From assembly GCA_945929965.1 (NCBI GenBank), contig CAMEOT010000001.1, positions 1 through 64,000 on the forward strand: DNA of 64,000 nt. Direction: 5' to 3'. Under the pieces are notes generated by a model. The model was given only the letters and a program-made list of their open reading frames with translations, searched no databases and was not told the origin of the DNA. This document shows positions 27,580 through 37,803 of the stretch, piece by piece. Made by a program: the position numbers and the translations under genes. The stretch comes from an uncultured Lachnospiraceae bacterium. GTDB lineage: Bacteria; Bacillota; Clostridia; Lachnospirales; Lachnospiraceae. How positions within the stretch are numbered: position 1 is the stretch's first letter; the number at the start of each line of letters is the position of its first letter.

Positions 27580-29204
27580 GCGATTTCTATCGACTCCTCA
27601 TCTGTATCCGTTCTATGTAGCTTCTCCTGCCCCTGTCCGGCTTCGCATATCCCCAGCAGTAGAAAAAAAAGTGGAGCATTCAGTACCTGCTGAAAACTGA
27701 TCAGAGAATGCATTCCGTAAGTAAAAAGCAGCATATTTGTCATGAAGTTTCCGCAATATTTTCGAAATGCGGTAAAAAATACAGCTGCATAAGCCACCAC
27801 CCCAAGTACTCCCATATTGATCAGTGTCGTAAGCCATTCATTATGAGCATTCGTAAAAATCGAGCCGGCAAAATAGCCTTTATCGAACAGTACCGTACCT
27901 CCGGGCAACACTTGTCCCAAATAGCCTGCAAAGCAATCCGGTCCGGCCCCCAACAACTTCTGTCTGAGATCTCCCTGGCAGAATCCCTGCCATGCCATCT
28001 GCCATAATCTTCCACGGCGATTACCCCATTCCGCGAAATTACTGCCCTGCTGTTTCAAAATATACCATATGACCGTACCTACAGCCAATACCAGACTGCC
28101 GTACAGCACTCCGACCCGTAACATCCTCTTTTTCTTATCCGGGAGAACATGATGCATCCCGCAAAATAACAGGCACACCGCTGCAAGCAAAAGCCATCCC
28201 TGCCCGGCAGCCAGCCGCTTGGCAATACCGTCCTGCAACAGGATGTCAAAGGTTCCCTGGGATTGCATCCCCTTTCCCCACAGTAACATTCCCACACAGG
28301 CGCCGGTCAGCAGGAAAAGCAGGGCTTCCCACAGCTTCGTTTTCTTCCGGCTACTCCAAAAGCACATCCACAGTGCCACACTTGCCACCATCACACCGCC
28401 GTCACTTCCCTGCAAAAACAGTAATATAACCACAAGAGTATTGCTGACTCCAAGCAACATCGACCTTCCTCTTCGCTCTTCTTCCACCGCCTGCAAAAAA
28501 AGTGCCAGTGATAAAGGAAACATCACACTGTAATACCCACTGAGCCAGTTATTATTCCCCAGTGTAGTGAGCATATGTGTATATTCCCAGTCTCCCACGA
28601 TATAACCCTTCAACAATCCCAATGGATCATAACCCAGTTTTTGGAGCAATCCTATGAGTGCCACTGTGACAGACGCTGTTTCTCCCAGATATAAAATACG
28701 GCTGCATTGTCCGCTGTACTTCGCTGCCAGCAGAAATCCGCCCACCATCAGGCAGATTGTGACAGCTCCCATGTACCATTCCTTCTCTCCCGTCCACGCA
28801 GTACTTCCATAAGGACTGCAGAGTGCAGAGACCACAGCGCAGGCGCCGTACAGGCAGACCGCTGTCACTACGATATGCTCCCTGCACCATACGATCATTT
28901 TTTCCCCGGTTTTTCTTATATACATACCAATATACATACCGAAACTAGCGCAGTTTTCCATCCGACAGCATTGTTCTATCCGTCTGTGTTTTTCCATCAG
29001 GTAGCTTTTTACCACAGCGATTATCTGTACCACCAGACAAATCCCTATACAGATCAAAGAGATATTGCGATATAAATAATATTTGCTATCACCCAATTTG
29101 TAATATCCATTCCCGGGAATATAGTACAGCGGCAATACTACCAAAATGGCAGCCATATAGATCTGACATACGATTTTCAGAAATTCCTCTTTCCGCTTCT
29201 CCAT
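27576..29204 (-). CDS. O-antigen ligase-like (Wzy_C) membrane protein
   Basis: 542 residues from MEKRKEEFLK, which has AGGAG ten nt upstream. About twelve membrane segments. The segment NNWLSGYYSVMFPLSLALFL and the large loop leading to FTNAHNEWLTTLINMGVLGVVAYAA match the conserved H-N-E-type motif of the Wzy_C/WaaL superfamily, which polymerises or ligates lipid-linked glycans. The donor and acceptor are unknown. Coupled by a 4-nt overlap to YhgE/Pip copy 2, an unusual association. Confidence 0.8.
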   Translation of the reverse strand: MEKRKEEFLKIVCQIYMAAILVVLPLYYIPGNGYYKLGDSKYYLYRNISLICIGICLVVQIIAVVKSYLMEKHRRIEQCCRMENCASFGMYIGMYIRKTGEKMIVWCREHIVVTAVCLYGACAVVSALCSPYGSTAWTGEKEWYMGAVTICLMVGGFLLAAKYSGQCSRILYLGETASVTVALIGLLQKLGYDPLGLLKGYIVGDWEYTHMLTTLGNNNWLSGYYSVMFPLSLALFLQAVEEERRGRSMLLGVSNTLVVILLFLQGSDGGVMVASVALWMCFWSSRKKTKLWEALLFLLTGACVGMLLWGKGMQSQGTFDILLQDGIAKRLAAGQGWLLLAAVCLLFCGMHHVLPDKKKRMLRVGVLYGSLVLAVGTVIWYILKQQGSNFAEWGNRRGRLWQMAWQGFCQGDLRQKLLGAGPDCFAGYLGQVLPGGTVLFDKGYFAGSIFTNAHNEWLTTLINMGVLGVVAYAAVFFTAFRKYCGNFMTNMLLFTYGMHSLISFQQVLNAPLFFLLLGICEAGQGQEKLHRTDTDEESIEIA

Positions 29205-29322
29205 CCCCAGTAGGCTCCTTTGTATCACAAACTGCGTAGCTACTTGAATTGTAAGCGTTTCTCCCCCTTCTGTCAAACCGTTTACTCTTTACAAAATTGT
29301 GAAATTGTATATTAAATTGAGA

Positions 29323-29480
29323 GTTACGAGCCATGCAAAGTCAAAACAGAAACAGCGATCTGGGAGCTTGCTCACAAGTCGCTGTTTTTGTTTTTGACTT
29401 TATACGGCGACAGCCGTCAATGAAATAAATGTGGAGCGCTCTTTGCGACACATTTATGAATTGAGTGCATGGCTCGTAAC
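29323..29480. repeat. 158-bp multi-arm palindromic element, copy 1
   Basis: Outer arms GTTACGAGCCATGCA (29323-29337) and TGCATGGCTCGTAAC (29466-29480) are a perfect 15-bp inverted repeat. Inside are three further arms: AAGTCAAAA...TTTTTGACTT containing CAGCGA/TCGCTG, ACGGC-GACA-GCCGT, and ATAAATGTG...CACATTTAT. No coding potential with a ribosome binding site. The element at 63301-63458 has the same length and arm order when read in reverse. Confidence 0.75.
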
Positions 29481-29525
29481 GTAGGGTTGCCGTAGACCCC
29501 ACGAACGCCCGCGGCGAACGGAACA

Positions 29526-29554
29526 TCACACCTTAATGTCGCGTCTCCAGGTGT
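29526..29554. repeat. Hairpin CACACCT/AGGTGTG
   Basis: CACACCT and AGGTGTG pair around a 15-nt loop immediately left of the palindromic element at 29556. It may belong to that element or be independent. Confidence 0.4.
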
Positions 29555-29555
29555 G

Positions 29556-29687
29556 AATTTTCTACGAAAAGTGATATAGCGGTTCTAATCCGTACGGGCA
29601 CGGCTCCAGTTGCCATCCATGGCAACGTCCGCCTGTCGCGAACGTCCTGTTCGCTCCACCCTGTCTTTCAGCACTTTTCAAGAAAAT
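29556..29687. repeat. About 130-bp palindromic element, left copy
   Basis: Ends ATTTTCTACGAAAAGTG and CACTTTTCAAGAAAAT are inverted repeats of one another. Inside are the palindromes TTGCCATCCATGGCAA and GCGAAC-GTCCT-GTTCGC. The element at 30162-30296 has the same parts in reverse-complement orientation. Confidence 0.75.
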
Positions 29688-29818
29688 ATCAACACCCTCC
29701 GACAGACATCGCGGCATGACATTCCGTCCGCCGTGGGCGTTCTGTGTTTTGAAAATCCCATGAAAAAATATTAAGCCTATCTCATGTTACTGGTTTCTGT
29801 ATTCCTCCAAAGTCATTC

Positions 29819-30084
29819 ACATACTTAATTCTTGTTTTCAAATTTTATACATGTGTTTTCTAAAGCGATTTACATACCTATTTTCCATTTTAGCCTATTG
29901 CGCATGTGTTTTCCCGGTTATCATACATGCCGGATCATTATTTTTTGCTTTAAGGCATGTATTTTCCGACTTGTTACACATATTTAATTTTGATTTTTGA
30001 ATTATTCGCATGTATTTCCTACTTTTTTTGTACATACTAAATCCTTGTTTTTAACTTCTGCACATGTATTCTCAAATGCTCTGC
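29819..30084. repeat. Five degenerate 53-bp tandem repeats
   Basis: Units start at 29819, 29872, 29925, 29978 and 30032, that is every 53 bp (one of 54). Each begins ACATA/ACATG and carries CATGTGTTTTC or CATGTATTTTC 31 bp later. The array is AT-rich, has no ORF and lies between two inverted palindromic elements. Spacing and variability do not fit CRISPR, because no segment is exactly conserved over 20 bp. Confidence 0.75.
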
Positions 30085-30161
30085 CTAAATAATTGGGATG
30101 TTTTTCATAACCCAGCAGAAAAGGACTGCTCCCCCGGCGTAGATGCGGCGGAGACTGTGAG

Positions 30162-30296
30162 ATTTTCTTGGAAAGTGGTTGAACCGCAGGGGCAATGCGA
30201 ACACGATGTTCGCGTTAGCCGATAAGTGCCATGGATGGCAACGTAAAGGCGGCCCCGTCATGATGAGAAGCACCTGGCCACTTTCCTTTAGAAAAT
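30162..30296. repeat. About 130-bp palindromic element, right copy (inverted)
   Basis: Ends ATTTTCTTGGAAAGTGG and CCACTTTCCTTTAGAAAAT pair, extended outward by CTGTG/CACAG. It contains GCGAAC-ACGAT-GTTCGC and GCCATGGATGGC, the same modules as the left copy but in opposite order, so it is an inverted copy. Confidence 0.75.
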
Positions 30297-30410
30297 CCAC
30301 AGTTGTAGCTAGCATCCGAGTCCGGGGCGGGCAGCCCATTCTGCGTGGATTTTAGAACAACTATTTCACTAACTTTCAAGTTAGTTTGGTGTAAAAACTC
30401 TAAAAACAAT

Positions 30411-30460
30411 GAATTCCGTACAAAAAAATTCCCAAATCCGGAATTTTTGTACGGAATTTC
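30411..30460 (-). terminator. Probable terminator downstream of dnaJ
   Basis: A long stem, AATTCCGTACAAAAA with TTTTTGTACGGAATT plus an inner ATTCC/GGAAT, is followed on the minus strand by CATTGTTTTT. It lies about 150 nt beyond the dnaJ stop. The long perfect stem is also repeat-like. Confidence 0.5.
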
Positions 30461-30612
30461 TTCATTTTGCACGCTCAGCGAAAATAACGGCTTTTTGCAT
30501 GGCAAAATCTCATATTTTTGTATTTTTTTAGTAAAAAATAGGATTTTAAATACAGAGCTCTCCGCAATGAGCACGCTATTCATAAGATTGTCAGCAAAAG
30601 GCGCAGCCAATC

Positions 30613-31788
30613 TTATTTCCAAAATTTCTTTTTTTTACCATCCTTCGGCTCCTTGTTGTCTCCCTCTCCGCTTTCCGTTGTCTTCTTCACCGCATTCAGG
30701 GAATCTCCTGTCAGCGCATCAAACTGCTTTAACAGTTCCTTTGCCTCCGGTTTCAGCTTATCGGGAGTCTGTACCACCAGTGTTACATAATGGTCACCGC
30801 GAACGTCCTTGTTTCTCCAGGAAGGTACACCCTTGCCGCGGAGACGAATCTTCGTATCTGTCTGGGTTCCTGCCTTTACATCATAGACTACCTTACCGTC
30901 TACGGTATCGATCAATATTTCTCCGCCCAATGCAGCTACCGCAAAAGAGATCGGAACGGTAGAGAAGATATTGAAATCCTGTCTCTGGAAAATGGGGTGA
31001 CGGCCTACACGCACTTCTAACAACACATCACCTCTGGGACCGCCGTTAACACCGGGCTCTCCCAGACCGGGCTCACGAACAGCCTGACCGTTGTCAATAC
31101 CTGCGGGAATTACTACCTCATAACGTTTCTTCATCGGAATGTATCCGGTACCACGACAATCCGGACACTTCTCCTTGATCACCTTGCCGGTTCCCTGACA
31201 TTCGGGGCAAGTGTGTACTGTACGCATCGCGCCAAAGAGAGACTGTGAGTTATATACTACCTGACCCTTACCACCGCACTTTGTGCAGGTCTCCGGGCTG
31301 GTACCGGGCTTTGCTCCGGAACCGTTACAGGTCTTACAGGTCTCTTTTACCGTAGGCTCAATCTCCTTCTTACAGCCAAAAACAGCTTCTTCAAACGTAA
31401 TCTGAACACTGATGCGGACATCTGCGCCCTTCCTGGGGCCGTTATTTTGAGAATTTCTGCTTCTTCCGCCGCCAAAGAAATCTCCGAAAATATCACCGAA
31501 GATATCGCTGAAATCAGTTCCGCTGAAATCAAATCCACCGGCTCCGCCTGCACCACCGTCAAATGCCGCATGACCATACTGATCATACTGACGTCTCTTC
31601 TCGGGATCACTCAGCACGGCATAAGCCTCGGAAGCTTCTTTAAACTTCTGTTCTGCCTCCTTGTCTCCGGGGTTCATGTCGGGATGGTATTTTTTCGCCA
31701 GTACACGGTATGCTTTTTTGATTGCAGCATCATCTGCATTCTTATCTACACCGAGGACCTCGTAATAGTCTCTCTTTTGCTCTGCCAT
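30613..31788 (-). CDS. dnaJ: Chaperone protein DnaJ
   Basis: 391-residue type I J-protein that stimulates DnaK ATPase and delivers unfolded clients. The J-domain with HPD is at about 36-38 ([11 protein letters not shown]), followed by a Gly/Phe-rich linker, four zinc-binding repeats ([32 protein letters not shown]) and the C-terminal client-binding domains. Last gene of the hrcA-grpE-dnaK-dnaJ operon. Confidence 0.98.
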   Translation of the reverse strand: MAEQKRDYYEVLGVDKNADDAAIKKAYRVLAKKYHPDMNPGDKEAEQKFKEASEAYAVLSDPEKRRQYDQYGHAAFDGGAGGAGGFDFSGTDFSDIFGDIFGDFFGGGRSRNSQNNGPRKGADVRISVQITFEEAVFGCKKEIEPTVKETCKTCNGSGAKPGTSPETCTKCGGKGQVVYNSQSLFGAMRTVHTCPECQGTGKVIKEKCPDCRGTGYIPMKKRYEVVIPAGIDNGQAVREPGLGEPGVNGGPRGDVLLEVRVGRHPIFQRQDFNIFSTVPISFAVAALGGEILIDTVDGKVVYDVKAGTQTDTKIRLRGKGVPSWRNKDVRGDHYVTLVVQTPDKLKPEAKELLKQFDALTGDSLNAVKKTTESGEGDNKEPKDGKKKKFWK

Positions 31789-31826
31789 TTTTGCACCTCT
31801 ATCACATAAATCTTAAGACGGTTGTG

Positions 31827-31855
31827 CACAGGGCACGCTTTCGCATACCCTGTGC
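31827..31855. other. Stem-loop between dnaK and dnaJ
   Basis: GCACAGGG pairs with CCCTGTGC around a 12-13-nt loop in the 138-nt gap. No T-run follows on the minus strand, so it looks like an mRNA-stability or processing structure rather than a full terminator. Confidence 0.5.
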
Positions 31856-31926
31856 CGCCTGTTATCACAATCACTGTTACACAGCATTTACTGTTATACC
31901 ACGGATTGCTCTGTTTGTGAAGTTAT

Positions 31927-33825
<1,899 letters not shown>

Positions 33826-33880
33826 TTATTCTCTGTTTTCATTTTATAGTTTCTATTTTCAAAAATATGTGATAATCAAA

Positions 33881-34474
33881 TTATTGAACAACGCCTACCA
33901 TGCTGTGTCTTACGACCATGTCATGGTATGTGTAACCCTTCTGAAGTTCCTGGGCTACTACACCGGATTCATACTCATCGCTCTCCACCTGCATCACTGC
34001 GTTATGAAGATTCGGATCAAATTCCTGTCCGACTGCCTCGATAGGTTTTACTCCGATGTTCTCAAGCTCTGTCATCAGCTGTTTGTAGATACGATTCATA
34101 CCGTCTACAAAAGGATCTTCTTTGGATTCCTCGGAAACCGTTGCCAGACCTCTTTCAAAATTATCTACTACCGGAAGGATCTTCTCGATCACACTCTTGG
34201 CACCGGTATCGAACATTGCCTGTTTCTCTTTATCGGTTCTCTTACGGAAGTTCTCGAACTCTGCCATCTGACGCTTTACTCTGTCTTCCAGCTGATCGAT
34301 CTTCTCCTTGTAGGAATCTTCCTTTTTGCTGAACTTTGCCTGCTTCTTTGCTGCCTTTTTGTCTTCCTTGCTCACGGGCTCCTCATTTTCTGTCTCTTCT
34401 TCCTTCAGCTCTTCGGCATCTGAAAGATCCTGTTCCATTTCTTCCTCTAATATTTCTTTTTCCTGATCTGCCAT
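33881..34474 (-). CDS. grpE: Nucleotide exchange factor GrpE
   Basis: 197 residues from MADQEKEILEE, preceded by AAAGGAAAG; the ORF-track start is 16 codons upstream and overlaps the intergenic region. A very acidic disordered N-terminus and a long coiled coil (about 60-120, ending AEFENFRKRTDKEKQ) precede the beta-wing domain with the signature QEFDPNLHNAVMQVE. It exchanges ADP on DnaK. Second gene of the CIRCE-controlled operon. Confidence 0.97.
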   Translation of the reverse strand: MADQEKEILEEEMEQDLSDAEELKEEETENEEPVSKEDKKAAKKQAKFSKKEDSYKEKIDQLEDRVKRQMAEFENFRKRTDKEKQAMFDTGAKSVIEKILPVVDNFERGLATVSEESKEDPFVDGMNRIYKQLMTELENIGVKPIEAVGQEFDPNLHNAVMQVESDEYESGVVAQELQKGYTYHDMVVRHSMVGVVQ

Positions 34475-34499
34475 TCTTACTTTCCTTTCTGGAATCTGT

Positions 34500-35528
34500 C
34501 TATTCTTTGCGGTAAAGGTCATCCAACTGGTTCTGTACGATTCTCAGCGTTCCGATGACCTTGTCATAATCCATTCTCTTGGGCCCTATGATTCCTATGG
34601 TTCCCTTCATGCCTTCGCCTAATTCATAAGTAGCTGTCACAACACTGCAGTCCTTCATGCCCTGCACCGGTGTCTCGTCTCCGATGTACACCTGAATACC
34701 TGTGCTACCCTCGTCTGCCAGGGATTCCTGGATCAGACCGCCTAACTGCTGCTTCTCCTCGAAAGCATTGATCAATTCACTTGCCTTGGACTGATCTGCC
34801 AGTTCCGGATACCGGAAAATGTTGTTCGCGCCACTGGTGTAAATCTCCAGGTCTTCGTCTGCTTTGATGGCATCTGCCACGGCATCGATCACCTCGCTGA
34901 CGATCTCACTGTGGATTCCGGCCTGCTGCTTCATCGCTGCGATCATCCCTAAGTTGATCTCCTCCATGGACAATCCATTAAGGTGTGTGTTCAACAGGAT
35001 ATTCAGCTTCAGCATTGTCTCATCATCCAGTTCCTGATTCACCGCCAGGATATTGTTCTTGATCACATTGCCTTCGGCGACGATGACTGCCAAAATCTGT
35101 CCGGCATCTACCTGGGACAGCTGGATGAACTTCAACTTGTTGTGATGTACCTGTGGAGCGCTGATCATGGTGGCGTACTGTGTGTTCTGAGCCAGAGTCT
35201 TAACTACCTGCTTTAACAGGTTCTCCAGCTTATCCTGTCTCTCTAAGAGCATATCCTTCATCTCATTGACTTCCTGCTCTCTGGTCGCCATCATGGTATC
35301 CACATAGAAGCGATATCCCTTATCAGACGGAATTCTTCCTGCGGAAGTGTGGGGCTGTATGATATAACCCATCTCCTCCAGATCTGACATCTCGTTCCGA
35401 ATGGTTGCCGAGCTTAAATTCAGATCCGTATATTTCGAAATGGTTCTGCTGCCTACCGGCTCTCCCGTTTCCAAGTAGTTCCGGATAATGGCTTGCAATA
35501 TAATTGTTTTTCTGTCATCCAATTGCAT
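34500..35528 (-). CDS. hrcA: Heat-inducible transcription repressor HrcA
   Basis: 342 residues from MQLDDRKTIILQAI, with GGGAG seven nt before the ATG. The ORF-track start lies inside the CIRCE operator and cannot be used. The N-terminal winged helix (PVGSRTISKYTDLNLSSATIRNEMSDLE) binds CIRCE; the central and C-terminal parts form the GAF-like inserted dimerisation domain. It represses its own operon and is kept active by GroEL in other Firmicutes. Confidence 0.97.
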   Translation of the reverse strand: MQLDDRKTIILQAIIRNYLETGEPVGSRTISKYTDLNLSSATIRNEMSDLEEMGYIIQPHTSAGRIPSDKGYRFYVDTMMATREQEVNEMKDMLLERQDKLENLLKQVVKTLAQNTQYATMISAPQVHHNKLKFIQLSQVDAGQILAVIVAEGNVIKNNILAVNQELDDETMLKLNILLNTHLNGLSMEEINLGMIAAMKQQAGIHSEIVSEVIDAVADAIKADEDLEIYTSGANNIFRYPELADQSKASELINAFEEKQQLGGLIQESLADEGSTGIQVYIGDETPVQGMKDCSVVTATYELGEGMKGTIGIIGPKRMDYDKVIGTLRIVQNQLDDLYRKE

Positions 35529-35550
35529 TCCATCACTCCCTTTGGGATTA

Positions 35551-35577
35551 TTAGCACTCATCTAAAAGGAGTGCTAA
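35551..35577 (-). promoter_or_regulatory. CIRCE operator of the hrcA operon
   Basis: Perfect CIRCE: TTAGCACTC (35551-35559), 9-nt spacer, GAGTGCTAA (35569-35577). It lies 23 nt upstream of the hrcA start and just downstream of the promoter, the standard position for HrcA repression. Confidence 0.98.
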
Positions 35578-35591
35578 CATCTTCTTACCCT

Positions 35592-35620
35592 AAAATATCA
35601 CTACCGGGTATTATTGTCAA
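35592..35620 (-). promoter_or_regulatory. Promoter of the hrcA-grpE-dnaK-dnaJ operon
   Basis: -35 TTGACA (35615-35620) and -10 TATTTT (35592-35597) with a 17-nt spacer on the minus strand; transcription would start just before CIRCE. Confidence 0.85.
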
Positions 35621-35680
35621 CCGATTTTCCGGAAAATAATTCTAAACAAATCTAAAGAAATCATAAAGACAGAACCGGCA

Positions 35681-37075
35681 CTATTCCAGTACCAGTCCTG
35701 TCTCTAAATATACGGGAAGAGCCCGTACAAATACCATATCTATTGTGCCTCCGATAATGATCAGGAAGCATACCGCAATGCCTGCGTTTACCAACCATCT
35801 CGGAAAAGTCCTGCCTCTGAAGCTGATTTCCGAAAGCTTCTGAATCCCTTTTATCATATAATACATTAACGGAAGCAGTGCCGGGAGCAGGTAACGTCCC
35901 TGGTTCTGATAATCTGTGGTATATGCATAATAAATTGTCAGAAAAACCGGCATGAAAATGCAATACAACATATTGATATGAAAGAACCATTCTCTTCCGG
36001 ATATTTTACGCCGCTTTTTATAACGGATCAGATACAGAAGCGCTCCCACAATGCCTGCTGCAAAAAATACTTTATATGCCCGGTACAGCCAGATGGAGCC
36101 ATATATGGACATGGAACCAAATGCCCCCACAAAGCTGTGGAACAGTCCGGACAAGGTATATCGTTCCCGGAACATTTCGAATACTGTATATCCCATGGAG
36201 TGATAGGTCTGCATCGTCAGGGGATTTACGCTCTCTATCGCATACTGTATTGCCATTTTTTCCCGGGTGGCAAGTCCTAACAGATCTCCGTCCAGTACTA
36301 TATAACTTCGAATGAACCACCATCCGATTCCTATCAGGACCACCGCCGCAATAAAGCAGCCGTATTTTAACATCTTCTTCCAGTCATAAGAATAACCGCC
36401 ACTCTCCTTTTTCTGTAAAAAGAACATTACAAACAGTAAAATGCAGCTTAAGATATATCCATAAGCATTATAATAAGAAAGTGCGCATAAAATAATACCT
36501 CCGCTCATCCACAGACTGTTCCGGACATTGATGCCGTCCCGGTAAACACAGATCAGCGCGTATACCATCATCGCCGTGGACAGCATGCAGCAGGAATCCG
36601 TATTCACATAGGTATGCATAAACAGTCCTTCCGGCAGATAGGTCACCGCGAAACAGAACAGCCAACGGAATCTGTCATCCTGAAATACTCTCTTCCCAAT
36701 AAAGTATACAACAACTGCCATCAACAGTCCGAAAGTCACATTCACCAGGCGTGCCGTGTACAGCAACGCGATCTCGGATTCCGTGAACAGGCTGACAAAA
36801 CGCATGATATACCCCTGTACAATATAAGGAAACACGTTATACAACGCATAAGAAAATCCATACGCCGGAATCCGCACTTCTTCCTCCAGTCCCGTGGGGA
36901 TTCTGCCGTATTTGCAGATAAACTGCGGAATCAGATATCTCGCATGCTCATCGGGCGGGTTACCGAACAGGGGCGGTGTATTGGCGAGGGGCTGCAGCAG
37001 GGCGATGGTAAGCGCCAGTGCCAGAAAGCCCAGCAGATATAATGTAAAAATAATCTTTTCTGATTTTTTCTGCAT
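35681..37075 (-). CDS. DUF2142/GT-C-like membrane protein
   Basis: 464 residues from MQKKSEKIIF, where AGGA lies 8 nt upstream. About eleven membrane segments; the first extracytoplasmic loop is GNPPDEHARYLIPQF, a motif typical of DUF2142 and related GT-C proteins, with an Asp-Glu pair where GT-C enzymes have their catalytic acid. A second conserved-looking loop YVNTDSCCMLSTA follows. Probably a polyprenyl-phosphate sugar-dependent glycosyltransferase of the cell surface (inference). It is monocistronic and unrelated to the flanking genes. Confidence 0.75.
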   Translation of the reverse strand: MQKKSEKIIFTLYLLGFLALALTIALLQPLANTPPLFGNPPDEHARYLIPQFICKYGRIPTGLEEEVRIPAYGFSYALYNVFPYIVQGYIMRFVSLFTESEIALLYTARLVNVTFGLLMAVVVYFIGKRVFQDDRFRWLFCFAVTYLPEGLFMHTYVNTDSCCMLSTAMMVYALICVYRDGINVRNSLWMSGGIILCALSYYNAYGYILSCILLFVMFFLQKKESGGYSYDWKKMLKYGCFIAAVVLIGIGWWFIRSYIVLDGDLLGLATREKMAIQYAIESVNPLTMQTYHSMGYTVFEMFRERYTLSGLFHSFVGAFGSMSIYGSIWLYRAYKVFFAAGIVGALLYLIRYKKRRKISGREWFFHINMLYCIFMPVFLTIYYAYTTDYQNQGRYLLPALLPLMYYMIKGIQKLSEISFRGRTFPRWLVNAGIAVCFLIIIGGTIDMVFVRALPVYLETGLVLE

Positions 37076-37115
37076 TCTGTCATCCTTTAACATTGTGATA
37101 ATAATGATACAAAGA

Positions 37116-37142
37116 CCCCAAAGTGATTATTCAACTTTGGGG
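37116..37142 (-). terminator. Hairpin CCCCAAAGT/ACTTTGGGG
   Basis: A perfect 9-bp stem with a 9-nt loop between the DUF6465 gene and the DUF2142-like gene. On the minus strand it is followed by CTTTGTAT, a weak T-tract. Likely a weak terminator of DUF6465. Confidence 0.5.
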
Positions 37143-37146
37143 CCTG

Positions 37147-37195
37147 CTCACAAGTATTCTTACGAATGCAAGCATTCGACGTATACTTTGCTCAT
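37147..37195. repeat. Nested palindrome, CGAATGC family
   Basis: AAGTAT/ATACTT encloses CGAATGC/GCATTCG. The central TTCTTACGAATGC-N-AGCATTCGACG is identical, apart from one base, to the centre of the repeat at 25271. Confidence 0.7.
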
Positions 37196-37214
37196 TTTAT
37201 CTGACTCTGGATAA

Positions 37215-37685
37215 TTATATGTAGAAGCTTCCGGTGGTCTCTTTGTTCATTACATAGTAAACCATGTTCTCTTCGGGTTTTACATATAATTCTACGCTGG
37301 TCAGATCAGCTGCCTTCTGCTTCAGATCGTATTTCCATACATCCTTTGCAATCTTCAGCAGATCTTCCTGAGAATAGGACTTGCCGCCGAACTGAACACT
37401 GATCTCGCTCTTTAACTCTGCCTTTTTTGCTGCGGGTTTCTTAGCGGGTGCTTTCTTAGCGGTTTCCTTTTTTGCTGTCTCTTTCTTAGCTGCGGGCTTT
37501 TTAACCTCTGCCTTTACAGGTGCTTTTACTTCGGCCTTTGCTACAGGTGCCTTCTCAGCTTCCTTCGCAGCGGTCTTGGTTTCTGTCTTAACTGGAGTTG
37601 TCGGTGCTGCTTTCTTCACTTCTGCCTTAGGCGCTTCCACTTTCGCTGCTGCTACTGGTGCTACAGTTTTCTTAACTATTGCCAT
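37215..37685 (-). CDS. DUF6465-type protein with histone H1-like tail
   Basis: 156 residues. Residues 1-90 are built almost only of Ala, Lys, Pro, Val, Thr and Glu, with repeated PAAKK/KAPVKAEVKK segments similar to eukaryotic H1 tails and bacterial H1-like proteins. The last 65 residues form a compact domain (ISVQFGGKSYSQEDLLKIAKDVW ... ELYVKPEENMVYYVMN) that matches DUF6465 of Lachnospiraceae. A DNA- or polyanion-binding role is inferred from the tail. Ribosome binding site GAAGGGAG. Confidence 0.8.
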   Translation of the reverse strand: MAIVKKTVAPVAAAKVEAPKAEVKKAAPTTPVKTETKTAAKEAEKAPVAKAEVKAPVKAEVKKPAAKKETAKKETAKKAPAKKPAAKKAELKSEISVQFGGKSYSQEDLLKIAKDVWKYDLKQKAADLTSVELYVKPEENMVYYVMNKETTGSFYI

Positions 37686-37803
37686 GTTACCGTCTCCCTT
37701 CTGTACGAATCATGTACAAAAAATATTTTCATTCTCCTCACAAGTACCGTATTCCGGCGCTCGATAAGGGTAGTGTATTCCATTTCCTTATAATTGTCAA
37801 CTG

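Noticed and set aside
29819-30084. CRISPR array
   Set aside because: Period is regular, but the repeated part is short (about 12 bp) and degenerate, spacers are not unique against a constant repeat, and no cas gene is present.
37215-37685. TonB-like or cell-wall protein because of Pro/Ala/Lys-rich region
   Set aside because: No signal peptide or membrane anchor, and the C-terminal domain fits DUF6465.
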